Shown here in pieces: positions 1 through 10,560 of a stretch of 64,000 nt of DNA. Source of the DNA: Strix aluco. Lineage: Eukaryota; Chordata; Aves; Strigiformes; Strigidae. The number at the start of each line of letters is the position of its first letter. The stretch's first letter is position 1. Position numbers and translations under genes: made by a program. The stretch spans positions 80,787,437 through 80,851,436 of the forward strand of contig NC_133932.1 in NCBI RefSeq assembly GCF_031877795.1, read 5' to 3'. The notes below the pieces were generated by a model. The model saw only the letters and a program-made list of their open reading frames with translations, ran no database searches and had not been told where the DNA came from.

Positions 1-660
1 TCTTTCCACAGTTATGTTTGCCTGTGGATAATATGGAGTATGGAACACCCATGAAATCCCCTCTCGAGCTGCCCACTCTTGGACTAATTTGGCAGTGAAG
101 TGGGAACCATTGTCTGATTGGATTGGATGCAGTTTGGGGAAGGTGCCAAACCACCCCTTCAAAGCTTTCACTGTGTTTTCCCCCATTGCTCTAGCAAATG
201 CCTTGGCTTGAACCAGCCCAGACACTATCTCTACCCCAACCAGCATGTAATGCTTTCCTTCTGATTTCCGGAAAGGGCCAATATAATCCACTTGCCAGGC
301 CTCCCATGGCCCTTTCCCTTCCCTTAAGTGCAGGGGATCACCTTCTAGGGGATGTTTTTCTAAGCGGGTACGACATTGTTCACAAGCAGACACACAAGTT
401 TTACATTCTTCTCTGGTAACTGGCCAGCCTCGGGCTTGGGCCTCACAATAGAGATCCTTGGCCCCGGAGTGTTTTCTTTTCACATGTACCCATTCTAGCA
501 ACCGTTCCCAATCCTCTGCTATTTGGGCATTCTGCAGGGGAGCCAGCCGGGCTAGCTCGTCAGCTTTGCCATTCTACTGGCTTGCAGGGGTATCATCCTG
601 CTGGTGGGAAGCCACCCATGCTATCACAAAATCCCCACGTTTGGCAATATCTAAGATTTC
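1..660 (-). pseudogene. Integrase region (partial) of the ERV-L-like fossil
   Basis: The minus strand of this edge segment encodes integrase-like pieces: a CxxC zinc-binding part at the right, a WQVDYIGPF-type start of the catalytic core, then QSDNGSHF, matching the DN part of the DDE core, and HTPYYPQA, near the conserved PYNPQ block. It runs out of the window. It is part of the same broken element. Confidence 0.75.
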
Positions 661-729
661 TTGCCATTTCTCCTTTTGCCACACTGGCACCCGGTTTACC
701 TCCCAGTTGTTCTGTTCCCAAAAAGGGAG

Positions 730-1400
730 TCATTCTGTGCACCCTTTGAATATTGCAAACGAATCTGTGTAGATATACACTGGAGTTCTCATCCTTTCTT
801 TGCTGTTGAACACACTCCATGCTGCTGCCAACTCCCCCACTTGAGCACTACCCTCACCCTCAGTAATTATTTCCTTTTTAGCATCCACATTAATAGCTAC
901 AGCCCGATACTTCCACTGTTTGCCCTCTCGCTTAGCGGAGGTGTCTGTGAACCACACGTTCTGCAATTCTTCCGAAAAGGGTGGGGCAGTTCTGACAACT
1001 GAAGGAGGAGGAGTATCCCTTTCCAGAAGGTTTGCCACTTCTTCCTGTATGTTTAACACCTTAGGGGTACCTTCAGTGACTGTGAAAACATTACAATAAT
1101 GTTCAATTTTAGCATACCATTTCCTTATGGTATCCCTATGGACCACCCCGTCAGGCGGAGGAGATCCTGCCAACACAGGCTTAATTACCTTAAAGGGTCC
1201 CCTCAAGACTATACGTTGTTGGCGTATGGTCCACTCTGCTTCTCTAAGAACCAAACTCACTACAAACAGATCCTTTTCCCAACTGGGATACCGTTTTTCA
1301 GCATCCTTAAAACTCCCAGAGTAAAACCCAATTGGGTGGGTAGGACCATCTGGTCCCTTTTGCCAAAAGTGAACTGACAATCCTGAGCATGCAAACCCCT
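730..1400 (-). pseudogene. RNase H and connection region of the ERV-L-like fossil
   Basis: Minus-strand coding remnants follow the RT. A connection segment (GFYSGSFKDAEKRYPSWEKDL) is followed by an RNase H-like segment with FTDTSAK and VYIYTDSFAIFKG, which resemble the first and third acidic blocks of retroviral RNase H. It is part of the broken element and overlaps the neighbouring pol pieces. Confidence 0.75.
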
Positions 1401-1506
1401 ATTCAATCTGGACAGGGTCAGTGGGGTGCTAGCTTCAAACACCAACAGTTGCAATGCCTCATGGTGGGCTATAGTCCACTCCCAAGCTGCCCCTTTCCGC
1501 AACAGG

Positions 1507-2736
1507 TCATATAAGGGTGGTACAATTATTGCAAAGTCCGGGATATGCTTTCTCAAAAAAACCCAATAATCCTAAGGCACGTTGCAGCTCTTTCTTATTT
1601 TCTGGGATCTTTACCTGATCTAATGCTGAGAGGGTGTCCAGAGGAATACAGACTGACCCTCCTTTCCACCAGATGCCTAAAAACTTAACCTTACTGGCAG
1701 GAGCTTGAATTTTCTCCTTGGGTATTTGAAGGCCTATTTTTTCCAGATGCTTGATGATTTTATCCTGCATAGTCTGCACTGAGGCCATGACATGTCCCCC
1801 TATTAATATGTCATCGATATAGTGGTAGACCTTGATCTCCCCTTCTGATGGAATTATTGCCAATTCCTGCACTAGGGCATGGTGGGCCAGGGTAGGCGAG
1901 GGTTTATATCCCTGGGGCAAGTGGGTAAAGGTATACTGTTGCCCTTCCCAAGTGAAAGCAAATTGATTTTGATCACCCTCTTGGAGCAGAACCATAAAGA
2001 ACATGTCTTTCACATCAATAGTTGCTAAGATGGGGTGGGCCTGTTCTTGAATGGTTGCGATTAAGTCAGCTATATTAGGTACAGCCGCAGTCAGGGGGCC
2101 AGTGTTTGCATTCAGACGCTGATAGTCAACAGTCAATCGCCATTTTCCATTAGGTTTGCGTATCGGCCACACTGGCGAATTATACAGGGAATGGGTAAAC
2201 ACCAGAATTCCTCGTTGTTTGAGATCTTCAATCACTGGGGTTATCCTTTTCCTGGCCCATAATAGCAATGGGTAGGGCTTCACATTGGTAATTTTGGAGA
2301 GGGGAAGGGTAGGTGCCACTTGCAATAAGCGCACCTCTGCCCAGGGCATCGCGACTGATTGCCTGATCTGGGGAATGCCAAAAGACCATGAGTTTCCCTG
2401 GGTGTCATGCCACTGCCTGCCTTTTAACACATCTATACCTAAAAGATCCATCTGAAAAGATCCTATGGCCACCATGGTGTTGACAGGGTTTTCCTCTCCT
2501 GGTAGCCATAGTGTCACCGAAGTAACAGGCATTGACTGTGTTTTTCCCAGGGCATTTAAGACAATTAGGTTCTTAGATGGAATCGAGACTCCGCATTGTT
2601 TTGCTTCGGTCCGCATTAGCGCAGTGATTTGTGCCCCAGTATCAATTAAAAAAGTTACCGGCCTTCTCCTTGGTCCTACAGCAACTGTAATCAGTAAATC
2701 CCCTTTTATATTCAAGGTGAGTTGTCTTAAAAACAT
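1507..2736 (-). pseudogene. protease and reverse transcriptase region of the ERV-L-like fossil
   Basis: One long minus-strand reading region carries an aspartic protease signature (LIDTGAQITAL) near its start. The reverse transcriptase palm follows, with NGKWRLTVDYQRLN, an IDVKDMFF block, FTHLPQGYKPSP and the catalytic YIDD, then the thumb with VKFLGIWW. The order and motifs are those of pro-pol. It is the best preserved part of the element. It belongs to a broken retrovirus copy and is not a host gene. Confidence 0.88.
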
Positions 2737-2759
2737 CCATCCTCTGTTCCCCCCCCCAC

Positions 2760-4311
2760 CTTTGGGGGACGGAGGGTCTAGTTTCCTGCCACCTTCTTTT
2801 CCCTGGCCGGCTCCTCCTCAAGGTCTATCAAGGGTGGAGCATTAGGGGTTGGTCCAAAAGTGACTTTTTGCTCTGACCATTCCTGCACGAGTTTTTCTAA
2901 TTTTTGGGTTGGGAGTCCGTCCATCAAGTCCCAGGGAATGCCTTTCTGAAGCCTTAGATGCCATAGTCCCCGTCGAGTTAGGGGCTTCCCTTTTCTTCGG
3001 TTATTGCCTCGGAGCAGCCCCGAGTCTTGGTCCTTCATAAGTGATGGTTGCCGCCCATTAACTTGCTCTGCTGCCCGTATAACCCTAGTTTTGGTTCTTT
3101 GGGACGATCCACCAACAGGGCCATATTTTCTCCCAAAATTAATCAATTCCTGTGCTACCTCCCCCCACATCCATACTTTCCTTCCTGACCGCCGCTGGTC
3201 AGGGGTCATTATCCCCTCCAGAGCAGCCATAACTCTTTCTCCTTCAGGGGTGTTTTGAATCTTCCCTTGTAATTGAATCCCAATGGGTTTTAGGGAGTCA
3301 GGAAGTTCCCGTATCAGGGGGGTCATCCTCTCTGGGTCCACAAGCATCATCATTGGGGAGCCCTGGTTAGGCTTGAGCTCCCGATCATACATCATCTGGA
3401 GACAGGCCGCCTTCTGCACACCTTCCACTAACTGATCCACTGTCCCTGTTATGGCAAGGGGATCTCCCCTCTCCAAGGGGTTCAGCCCTCCAGCCCAGTA
3501 CGCAGCTCTCTGAGTTAACGACCACAGGGCCTGATGATTACCAGTAGTTAGAAATACACCTGGACCCCAATATCCTTCCACTTCCTTCTCTGACAACAAG
3601 ATTCAATCCCCCCCTGACAGAGACACTCTCCACACCTACTCTGTCTCCGATTCCTTTGCAGTCCTTGCAAAATCTTTTCTCAACTTTGCTAATTCAGTTG
3701 CTATAAATGGGACTTCTTTGGTGATAACCTGAGGACGGTCATTATCATCCTCATACAAATACTGTGTTTTAACCAGAGGATACATATGGGGGGGGCTTTC
3801 TGCAGTTTCCTTTGCTTTCTGCAAATCTCCTTGGGGATAGATTTGCCGTATCCCCTTCTCTAAAAGGTTCACCTGTACCTCTGCCAGGGTATCTGCCTCC
3901 CCCAAAAGCTGATTCCTCAATTCCTCCTTTAATATTGCATTTTGGTTCCTTTCCTCCCCCAGTAACTCTATTTTCTCTCAACTGTTCCTGCAGGGTCTTT
4001 ATTACCATTTGTAGGGAGTCAATTACAGTATCAGCCTGACAAAGCCTCTGCTTTCTATCTTCCACCGCTGCTGCCAGACTCGCTCCCAATACTGCACTCC
4101 CAATACTCCCAATAGCTTTTCCTTTCCCCCTCCTAACCTTAGCTTCCTTCTGCAACACCCTTATCCTATCCACTACACTCTGTGGTTGAAACCAGTGGGT
4201 TTTCGCCCAATTTTGCCCCTGGAGTGAGGGACGAGAATGATGTGCCTCCAAAAGGTCATATAATTTATCTATCCCTTTGATTGGTGAGGGGACATGTATA
4301 ATCACAAGCAT
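2760..4311 (-). pseudogene. gag region of the ERV-L-like fossil
   Basis: This holds the structural-protein region between the primer-binding site and the protease. The right-hand part encodes a charged, helix-prone stretch rich in Lys, Glu and Gln. The left-hand part looks capsid-like, with tryptophan-rich and helical segments. No zinc knuckle of the CCHC kind was recognised, which is usual for ERV-L and spuma-related elements. The region is broken. Assignment rests on position and general composition, not on a strong motif. Confidence 0.65.
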
Positions 4312-4677
4312 CGGCTGCCTTCCGGGCGGCCATTCTTTTTTTTTTTTTTTTTTTTCAACATAAAGGGGCTATCATCCTGAGAGGGCCACACATTAAAATC
4401 CAAATTTCCCCTTTTCTGTCTCAGGAGGCCACACCTTAATTAATACACAAAAAACCCCAATATTACTATCCACACTTTCTCCTATTCACTCTTAGGAGGT
4501 TGCACCTTCATTAGATGCTTTCTGTTCCCCGAGAACCCTGTTCATGTATAAAACAGGGAATTGGTACTCTCAGGGAGGCAGCACGTAAGTTCCAAGCACA
4601 ACATGAACCTGCCCCCTTATGTTCCTGAGAGGTCCCACTTAACACAGCAAGGCAATACGGCACTCTAGTCTCTAGGG

Positions 4678-4695
4678 ATCCTGTCCGTGACGCCA
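4678..4695 (-). other. Retroviral primer-binding site, tRNA-Ser type
   Basis: Read on the plus strand these 18 bases are ATCCTGTCCGTGACGCCA, which looks like the 3' end of a serine tRNA of the CGA type plus CCA, with one difference from the sequence I recall. It lies just inside the LTR, where the minus-strand primer would anneal. Serine priming is known among class III ERVs (HERV-S), which fits the RT-based assignment. The tRNA match is from memory. Confidence 0.65.
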
Positions 4696-4701
4696 ATTTA
4701 A

Positions 4702-5346
4702 TGTTCCGATCCACTGTCGGGGGAGGTTTCGATACGATCCCAAGAGCGAGATTAAGACACAAACGAGGTCAAATGCCATATACCTAAAACAGGTTTTTAT
4801 TATTAAAGAAGTGAAGAGGGGTAGCGATAGGACAGAATGGAAGGAAAAGACAGAAATAAAGCAAGGATGTGGGATAGGGCTGCAAGAATAGTCACCACCA
4901 TGGATCCAGCGGCGTCCCGTTGGTCCTCAGTCTTCAGTTCTTCGGTGGTGGGTGCACACGGATCTGGCTTCGATGGTGGATGCACAATGAGCAAAATTTT
5001 CTGCTGCCTTTTTAAGTTCATGGTATCCGCTGATTAGCATATCTGCTCGCCTTTAGTTTTTTTTTTTTCTCTGGTCCCACAGGTTTTGTTGCTTCTGGCT
5101 TTTGGGCAGAAACATTTGCCTCTTGTCAGTTCATTATCAATGCATGCATGGGGTCTGGCCTACACAATAGAGCCACAAACGGCTACAGGATGGGGCAACT
5201 CAGCACACCTCTGCCCCTTTGACGCTTGTCTAAAGGGTCCGGACAGTGCAACTGCAAGGAAGTGGGGGGGTGCATACTTCAATACACTCCTGCTTCTCTG
5301 GGCAACATCCCCCAGGCCGTAGCAGCTTCTCTTGGAGGTTTGCACA
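4702..5346 (-). repeat. 5' LTR of the ERV-L-like element
   Basis: On the minus strand the segment starts TGTGCAAACC and ends GGAACA, giving TG...CA ends with a short TGT/ACA inverted repeat. It has a TATA-like TTAAAAAGG at about 5016-5007 and an AATAAA polyadenylation signal at 4801-4796, in the order expected for U3, R and U5. The inner end is well placed because it lies a few bases from the primer-binding site. The outer end at 5346 is an inference from the TG and the U3-like sequence; without the partner LTR it cannot be confirmed. Confidence 0.65.
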
Positions 5347-8300
5347 GACACAAGCAAGCTTTGAGGCAGTCATAGGACATTTCAGTATCGCACATGGTTT
5401 CTCCTAAGTGAGTAAACATGCTGAAAAAGTCGATGGTGTTTTTGTTTGTTTTTTTTTTTAAATTTATTATTTCTTCATTTATCCTAAAAAAATTATCTTC
5501 ACTTTTTTGGCTTTGAGGTGGCAGACATAAAGGGAAAACTTCATGGTTTTATCACTTTAGCTTCTGCACTTGGCACAGTCCCAGACCCTTATCTTGCCTC
5601 TGGGTAGAGCTGCAGAAGCACAGGACTAGGATGCTATGGTGTACTTGGAAATTGCTGCCACTTCTGAAGTCTCTCAGAAAATGGGAGTTAACTCTCAAAA
5701 CACAAGTATGCGCAGAAGTCCTTTCCTCATCACCCGAAGTGCAGAAAGAATGGAGCTTGGGCTGTTTGCCTTAGCTTTGCCCCTGCTAGAGTTTTGGTAG
5801 TAACTGAGCGTGAACCTTCACAGTACTGAGACAGGTAGCCTACAACTCGTGCTTCCTTTGGACCTACAGAGCTCCCAGCTTCGTCATGCCTCTTGTGTGT
5901 TGCATGGTGCTGTTGATAAAGTGCTGTTCTTGGGTGGTAAGAGTCATCTTACAAGAAGGATAAACAGTAAGCATCTAGGCTTACCTTGGCACCAAGTATG
6001 TGTTCTAAAGTCTAGGAATGGGTTATTGAATGTGAGTTTTCTATGACAAAGTGGGATAATAATACTATACTAGAATTGCATTGCACTTGTATTTTGGGGA
6101 TTTCTGATACTTGGTTTGGTAATAAAAACCTTCATTTGAGAAGAACAGAAGTTACAGGATGTAACTGGAATACTTGGCTTACCAGATACTTAAGGTTAAG
6201 CTTCTACTGATTAATCACTTCAATTTCATTGTCAAACACACATTGCTGGTAACATTAAAATATTTTCTTAATTTTTATATTTTCTTGTGATACAGCTTCC
6301 TTACAATATGCAATATTACAATATACAATTTACAATATACAATATTACTATATAAGAGTTAGTTATCCATCTTACTCTTTTGTATTTTTCAAAAGCCAAT
6401 ACCAGAAATAGCTGAAGTACTGCAAAGAAATATTTTAGCTGTATTTATGCTTACTGTGACAGCTGCTCTGGGTGAACTGCATGAAAGGGTGTATCTTTCA
6501 CATCCACTTATGCTGGAATACTGGTTATGTGATGTGTCTTTAATTTTAGGAATAGAGATTAGAGATTATTAAATCATTATTTTAAACCTTACAAATAGGT
6601 ACAGTGTCTTCGGAACATGAAAAATCAATTAACTTGTGGTAGTGCTATCAGATCAGAAACACACATAAGAAAGCAGTAGTGTGTAAAATTGGTTTATTGA
6701 ATAGCTCTTTCTGAAAGTTGTTTTAAATGTTTAGATGCTGAAGATGCAAGCTTTGACATTTATGTGACTCTCCAAACAAGTAATATTACTGCGAGTGGAT
6801 TTTTCAAAAGGATCTGTTAATTTTTAGTGGAAGCTGTTCTAGTTCATTTAAATGTTTTTGAAGATTTAATCCTTCCAACTGTTTGAAATTTTTTTTGGTC
6901 AGTGTTTGTATTTTTATATAAAATAAATACATACATGCTCATTTTAAGAATATATAAATACATATATTTAAAAAAATTAATCTAGGAGGCTTTTTCAGGC
7001 TTTTTGCTGTATATCAGGTTGCTTTAGCAGGTGAGTGCTCTGCTAGGAGCATTCCTTTCACAGGGAAAAGTCTTTACTGTTAAAGGAAACAGCTTATTTT
7101 GCCATTAACCTTCTGGCTTCTGTAGAAGAAAAGGATAAAGAATCAACAAGTGAACTGTTACTGTGGAGAAGTGTAATACTTTTAGGTTTTATTTCTCACT
7201 GTTTTTACTTGGAAGATTGAGAAGCATTTCTGCAGAAGGCAAAGGTGGTGAAGGTATGGTGAACATAGCAATCTTTCAGTCCACTCTTCCTAACAAAGTG
7301 TAACCTAACAAAGGTTATGCTAATAAAGGCATTAAACGTGTATGTCACTTAAATTGCTAAAGCTTTCTAAAGGAGAAGGGCTGTCCTTTGAGGAAGGGTT
7401 TGTGTCCAGGTTCCATCAGAGGCAAGAGGTTCACACTTGGGAAATTGCTTGGTGACAGCTGTCAGTTCTGCATGTCTTTTTGGGGCTGCTGTTATGGGTC
7501 AGATCAGATCTTAAGAAAGCAGCTCCTGAAAGCCCGTGTGCATTGGGGAAAACCAACATCGCTACCCCATTATCTTGGTGTATCACAGCTCCTATTCAGC
7601 ACATCTCTTGCAAAGCAGCAAGTGAAGGAATTTGGCAGCTGAGGCAGGGCTGTTTGCAGTCCACCCGCCCTGCAAGTTGTGGTCAGTGGGGCCTTTGTGT
7701 GTGTGTATTGCTTCCAGTTTGTGTGGTGGAGATAATCTTTGCTTTCTCCAAGGCTTTCTCTGGTCTGACTTTGGCACTTGCTTACATTTCTATGCTGCTT
7801 GGCATTAAGGGCTCCCAGCTGTGGTTGAGGCTGGTTTACGCTGTCATCATATGATGGACTAGGAAATAACTTTTGTTTGTCCAATCCCTATTCTGGAGGG
7901 GTTCAAAATAGCACAGATTTATACTATATCTGAGACTGAATTGTCCTCTTTAGTTTTTGTTTTGTTTTGCATTACCTTTAGTTTTTATTTCCATTTCACC
8001 TGGCAAAACAAAGGTTTCTAAAAATAATAAAAATTAGAATAACCTGTTGGTCCATAGTAGCTCTGATTTTTGTGATAATGTATGAAAAGTCTGAAGTCAA
8101 TAGTGTTTTGACTTCTATGCATGTCATCACACATTTGGAGTTTATCTGCAGCAAAGATTACAAGATTGTGTTAGCTGCATCAGTAGGAGACACACTCGTT
8201 AAGTGATTACATTCATAATTTCTCAGCAAAGCAGTCACTGCCACTGGCAATGAAAAATCATGAGAATATGAGATTTTGTCTCAGTATGTTGTTAGCACAT

Positions 8301-9453
8301 GTCTTTAGTAGGTGTGGGGTTTTTTTTGTTTTTAACCTCTCCCTAACTGAAACTTTTTGTTTAAGAGTTTTTGTTTTCAGTCATTAAACTGCCGGCCCAG
8401 TCCTTAGCATTGTGACTTCTGAAAATATGTCAGCTCCTGAAGAACAGTGGTTGCTCACAAAAGAGTTTTTTCAAAAGTGGGATAACTGGAGGAAAAATAT
8501 ACTCTGAAAGTAAAAGGAAATATGGTGATATATGTCACCAAAGATTCACAGGGCTAGTTTGGGAGAAGGCTGCTTCTTCCACATTCAAAAAAGGAGGGAT
8601 TTGTTAAACTCCTCTGTAACTGTGGAAGAGAAAGAGGTTGGTTTGGCTTTTTTTGACTAACAGGAGGGAGAAGCAGTGGACAATCTTGCAAAGCAGCATT
8701 TCTCCCCACACAGCACGTAGGGAATATGAATAGATTATGCTCTCATATTTCTAGAGTCATGGGATGTGCAAATAGACACAAACTTGAGACATCCAGCACC
8801 CTTGCCACATGTGCTAATGTATGTACTTGGGTGCATCCTCTACCTTTGACCTGTAGCCAGAGGAGTTGCCTAACAGTTGCCTGTTGCCTAACCAACAATG
8901 TGAGAACAACTGTGTTTAGCCAGGATTTGTGATTTATGCAGGCACATAGAGCTTCTCCTGTGGAATGTGATTCTCTGAGCAAGACTATGAGAAAAGGAGA
9001 ATGGAAGGTGCCCTTTTTGTTCGTATCTATTTGTGGTACATCAGCTCTCTACAGAATTTGTCAGACTTCAAAACAAAGTCCCTGAACACTGAAGCAAAAA
9101 TGCCGCCAATTTAATGCTCCTGAACCCCACAGAATATTCGAGTTCCTGTTAACCCCCAAATAATCCAGGAAGTCACAGCTGAAACACCTTTATCCTGATA
9201 CTAAATGCATGTAAGTTATGTATTGTGCATAGATGTATACATGTAGTTTTGTGTTATTGCTGCATTTCTCTTTGCCTTAAGGCATAGTTTTATTTGCAAA
9301 GACCCGTCATCAATTCGTTTGTGGTATTCATGGTATCCAGCAATGCAGGACGAGTAACGTCTGTTTTACCCAAGTAATGACACACCAACACCAGCTCAGT
9401 GACAGGTGAGAGAAACGCCTTAGTATGATCGCGTGAAAAAACACACCGCGAGA
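5347..9453. other. Intergenic spacer, no gene recognised
   Basis: This 4.1-kb stretch is AT-rich with short open frames that lack known motifs, codon bias or splice context. It holds short ACAATAT-type repeats at about 6300-6355 and T-rich runs. I see no coding exon, RNA gene or clear transposon. Confidence 0.6.
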
Positions 9454-9526
9454 GCCGAAATAGCTCAGTTGGGAGAGCGTTAGACTGAAGATCTAAAGGT
9501 CCCTGGTTCGATCCCGGGTTTCGGCA
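9454..9526 (+). tRNA. tRNA-Phe (anticodon GAA)
   Basis: The 73-base cloverleaf is complete. The acceptor stem GCCGAAA pairs with TTTCGGC, and A is the discriminator base; CCA is not encoded, as usual for animals. The anticodon stem TTAGA/TCTAA encloses the loop CTGAAGA, with anticodon GAA at 9487-9489. The T arm contains GGTTCGATCC. The internal Pol III promoter is present: A box TAGCTCAGTTGG at 9461-9472 and B box at 9505-9514. A TTTT run at 9533-9536 can end transcription. From memory the sequence equals the vertebrate consensus tRNA-Phe. It has no intron and looks functional. Confidence 0.97.
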
Positions 9527-9532
9527 GATAAG

Positions 9533-9536
9533 TTTT
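9533..9536 (+). terminator. Pol III terminator of tRNA-Phe
   Basis: A TTTT run lies seven bases after the discriminator base, followed by a second TTTT at about 9541. This is the normal RNA polymerase III stop signal for a tRNA gene. Confidence 0.85.
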
Positions 9537-9539
9537 CTA

Positions 9540-9821
9540 CTTTTCTCTCGCTGCTCGGAGGTGGCGGCAGCCGCCGCTCTCCGCGGGCCCCAACTGCTGT
9601 GCAGGGCCCGCCCCGGGCCTGCCTGATCCCGGCCGCAGCCCGCGCCGGGAGCTGCTCTGTCGAGCTGGCAGCCGCCGCCATCGCCCCATCGGTGGCGAGC
9701 GGTCATGTCACACGTGTCGCCCACGGCCGCTGGCGGGGAGCTGGGACGGCGCGCCCTACCGTGGGCCCGCCCGCTTCGCTGCCAGGGCCTGCGGCTGCGC
9801 GGGCTGGCCTTCACTCTCGTC
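9540..9821. promoter_or_regulatory. CpG-dense block (probable small CpG island)
   Basis: The roughly 280 bases after the tRNA terminator change sharply to GC-rich sequence with many CpG dinucleotides (for example GCCGCCGCCA, CGGCGCGCCC and GCGGCTGCGCGGGC), while flanking DNA is AT-rich. Open frames on both strands here are by-products of this composition. It could be open chromatin around the tRNA gene or the promoter of an unseen non-coding transcript. No TATA box or exon is evident. Confidence 0.6.
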
Positions 9822-10349
9822 TGCCTCGGTTACTTACCGTAAATCCGGCCTCAAAAGAACCTTCCAAGACTTGGCTGGAAGTTTTAGAAGGCAGGCATTC
9901 TTTGTTGCAGCGCTAGAGACACGGGGAGTCACCCCACCTAACGTGTATTCACTAAAACAAAAGTTCATCGTTTATATACCTTAAACACCTGAATATTGAT
10001 CCATTTTCCAAGAAGTCTCCGCCTATCTACTACATTTACATAATGCTGGCGTTGCAAAACTACACTACGCATGCGTGGGGGTCTCGGTTGTCATCAGTGG
10101 TTGGTTGGGCAGTCAGCCCCCTGCTCCTTTTTCCTTTTTATGGTCACGAGTCTTTTGAGGACAATTTCTTCTCCTTGAATGTTTCGCAACTCTGTTGTCC
10201 GGCCAAGCTGTACTTTCTTATCCACCTTGTTTGAGCAATTCTGCCAGGATGTATCTATTCTCAAGGTTAGGATATCTTCTCTGTACACTTTAATCACTTA
10301 GGCCTTGTTAAATTCAAAGTATTTTGTTTGGTAGAAGAATTTCTCAACA
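9822..10349 (-). mobile_element. LTR of a retrovirus-like element, 3' LTR fossil
   Basis: Read on the minus strand, the segment begins TGTTGAGAAATTC directly after a purine run (AAAGGGGGGAAA, about 10361-10350) that has the form of a polypurine tract. It contains TATATAA at about 9978-9972 and ends near GAGGCA. These features fit a 3' LTR with a little internal sequence to its right. The element is a fossil of an avian LTR family I cannot name. The left end is inferred from a CA in the expected place; no target duplication was found. Confidence 0.6.
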
Positions 10350-10560
10350 TTTCCCCCCTTTGAGACTTCCAAGGTAAGATCTCTTTGGGAGTCTCACCTA
10401 GATTGCATAATTCTGATAATATTGTTGACTTCCAGGTATACACAGCTGGGTACAACATGACCATATAAGATATAATGGAATGCTTCTCTTATCACTAATT
10501 GTTACAGGCCCCAACTTGCAGGCACCAACTGCTTGCAGGCATCAGCTAGCAGGCATCAGT
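10350..10560 (-). mobile_element. Probable 3' internal remnant of the same LTR element
   Basis: The segment immediately before the polypurine-like tract (minus strand) has no reading frame of note and probably belongs to the 3' end of the inserted element. It contains short imperfect repeats of GCAGGCATCA type at about 10515-10560. The right limit is uncertain. Confidence 0.35.

Larger units (their letters stand above)
1..5346 (-). mobile_element. ERV-L-like (class III) endogenous retrovirus, 5' part, fossil
   Basis: This is an old retrovirus copy read on the minus strand, so its 5' end is at the right. In order it shows an LTR (about 5346-4702), a primer-binding site (4695-4678), a gag region, a protease with a DTGA motif, a reverse transcriptase with YIDD and LPQG motifs, an RNase H and part of an integrase. 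The left window edge cuts it, so the rest of pol, any later genes and the 3' LTR are not seen. The RT sequence around the LPQGY and YIDD motifs resembles ERV-L elements more than gamma- or alpharetroviruses; this is from memory of the family. Reading frames are interrupted in several places, so the copy is broken, although long stretches still read well, which suggests middling rather than very great age. Confidence 0.9.

Noticed and set aside
9290-9814. 174-codon minus-strand open frame over the tRNA gene
   Set aside because: It spans the tRNA gene and the CpG block; open only because of composition.
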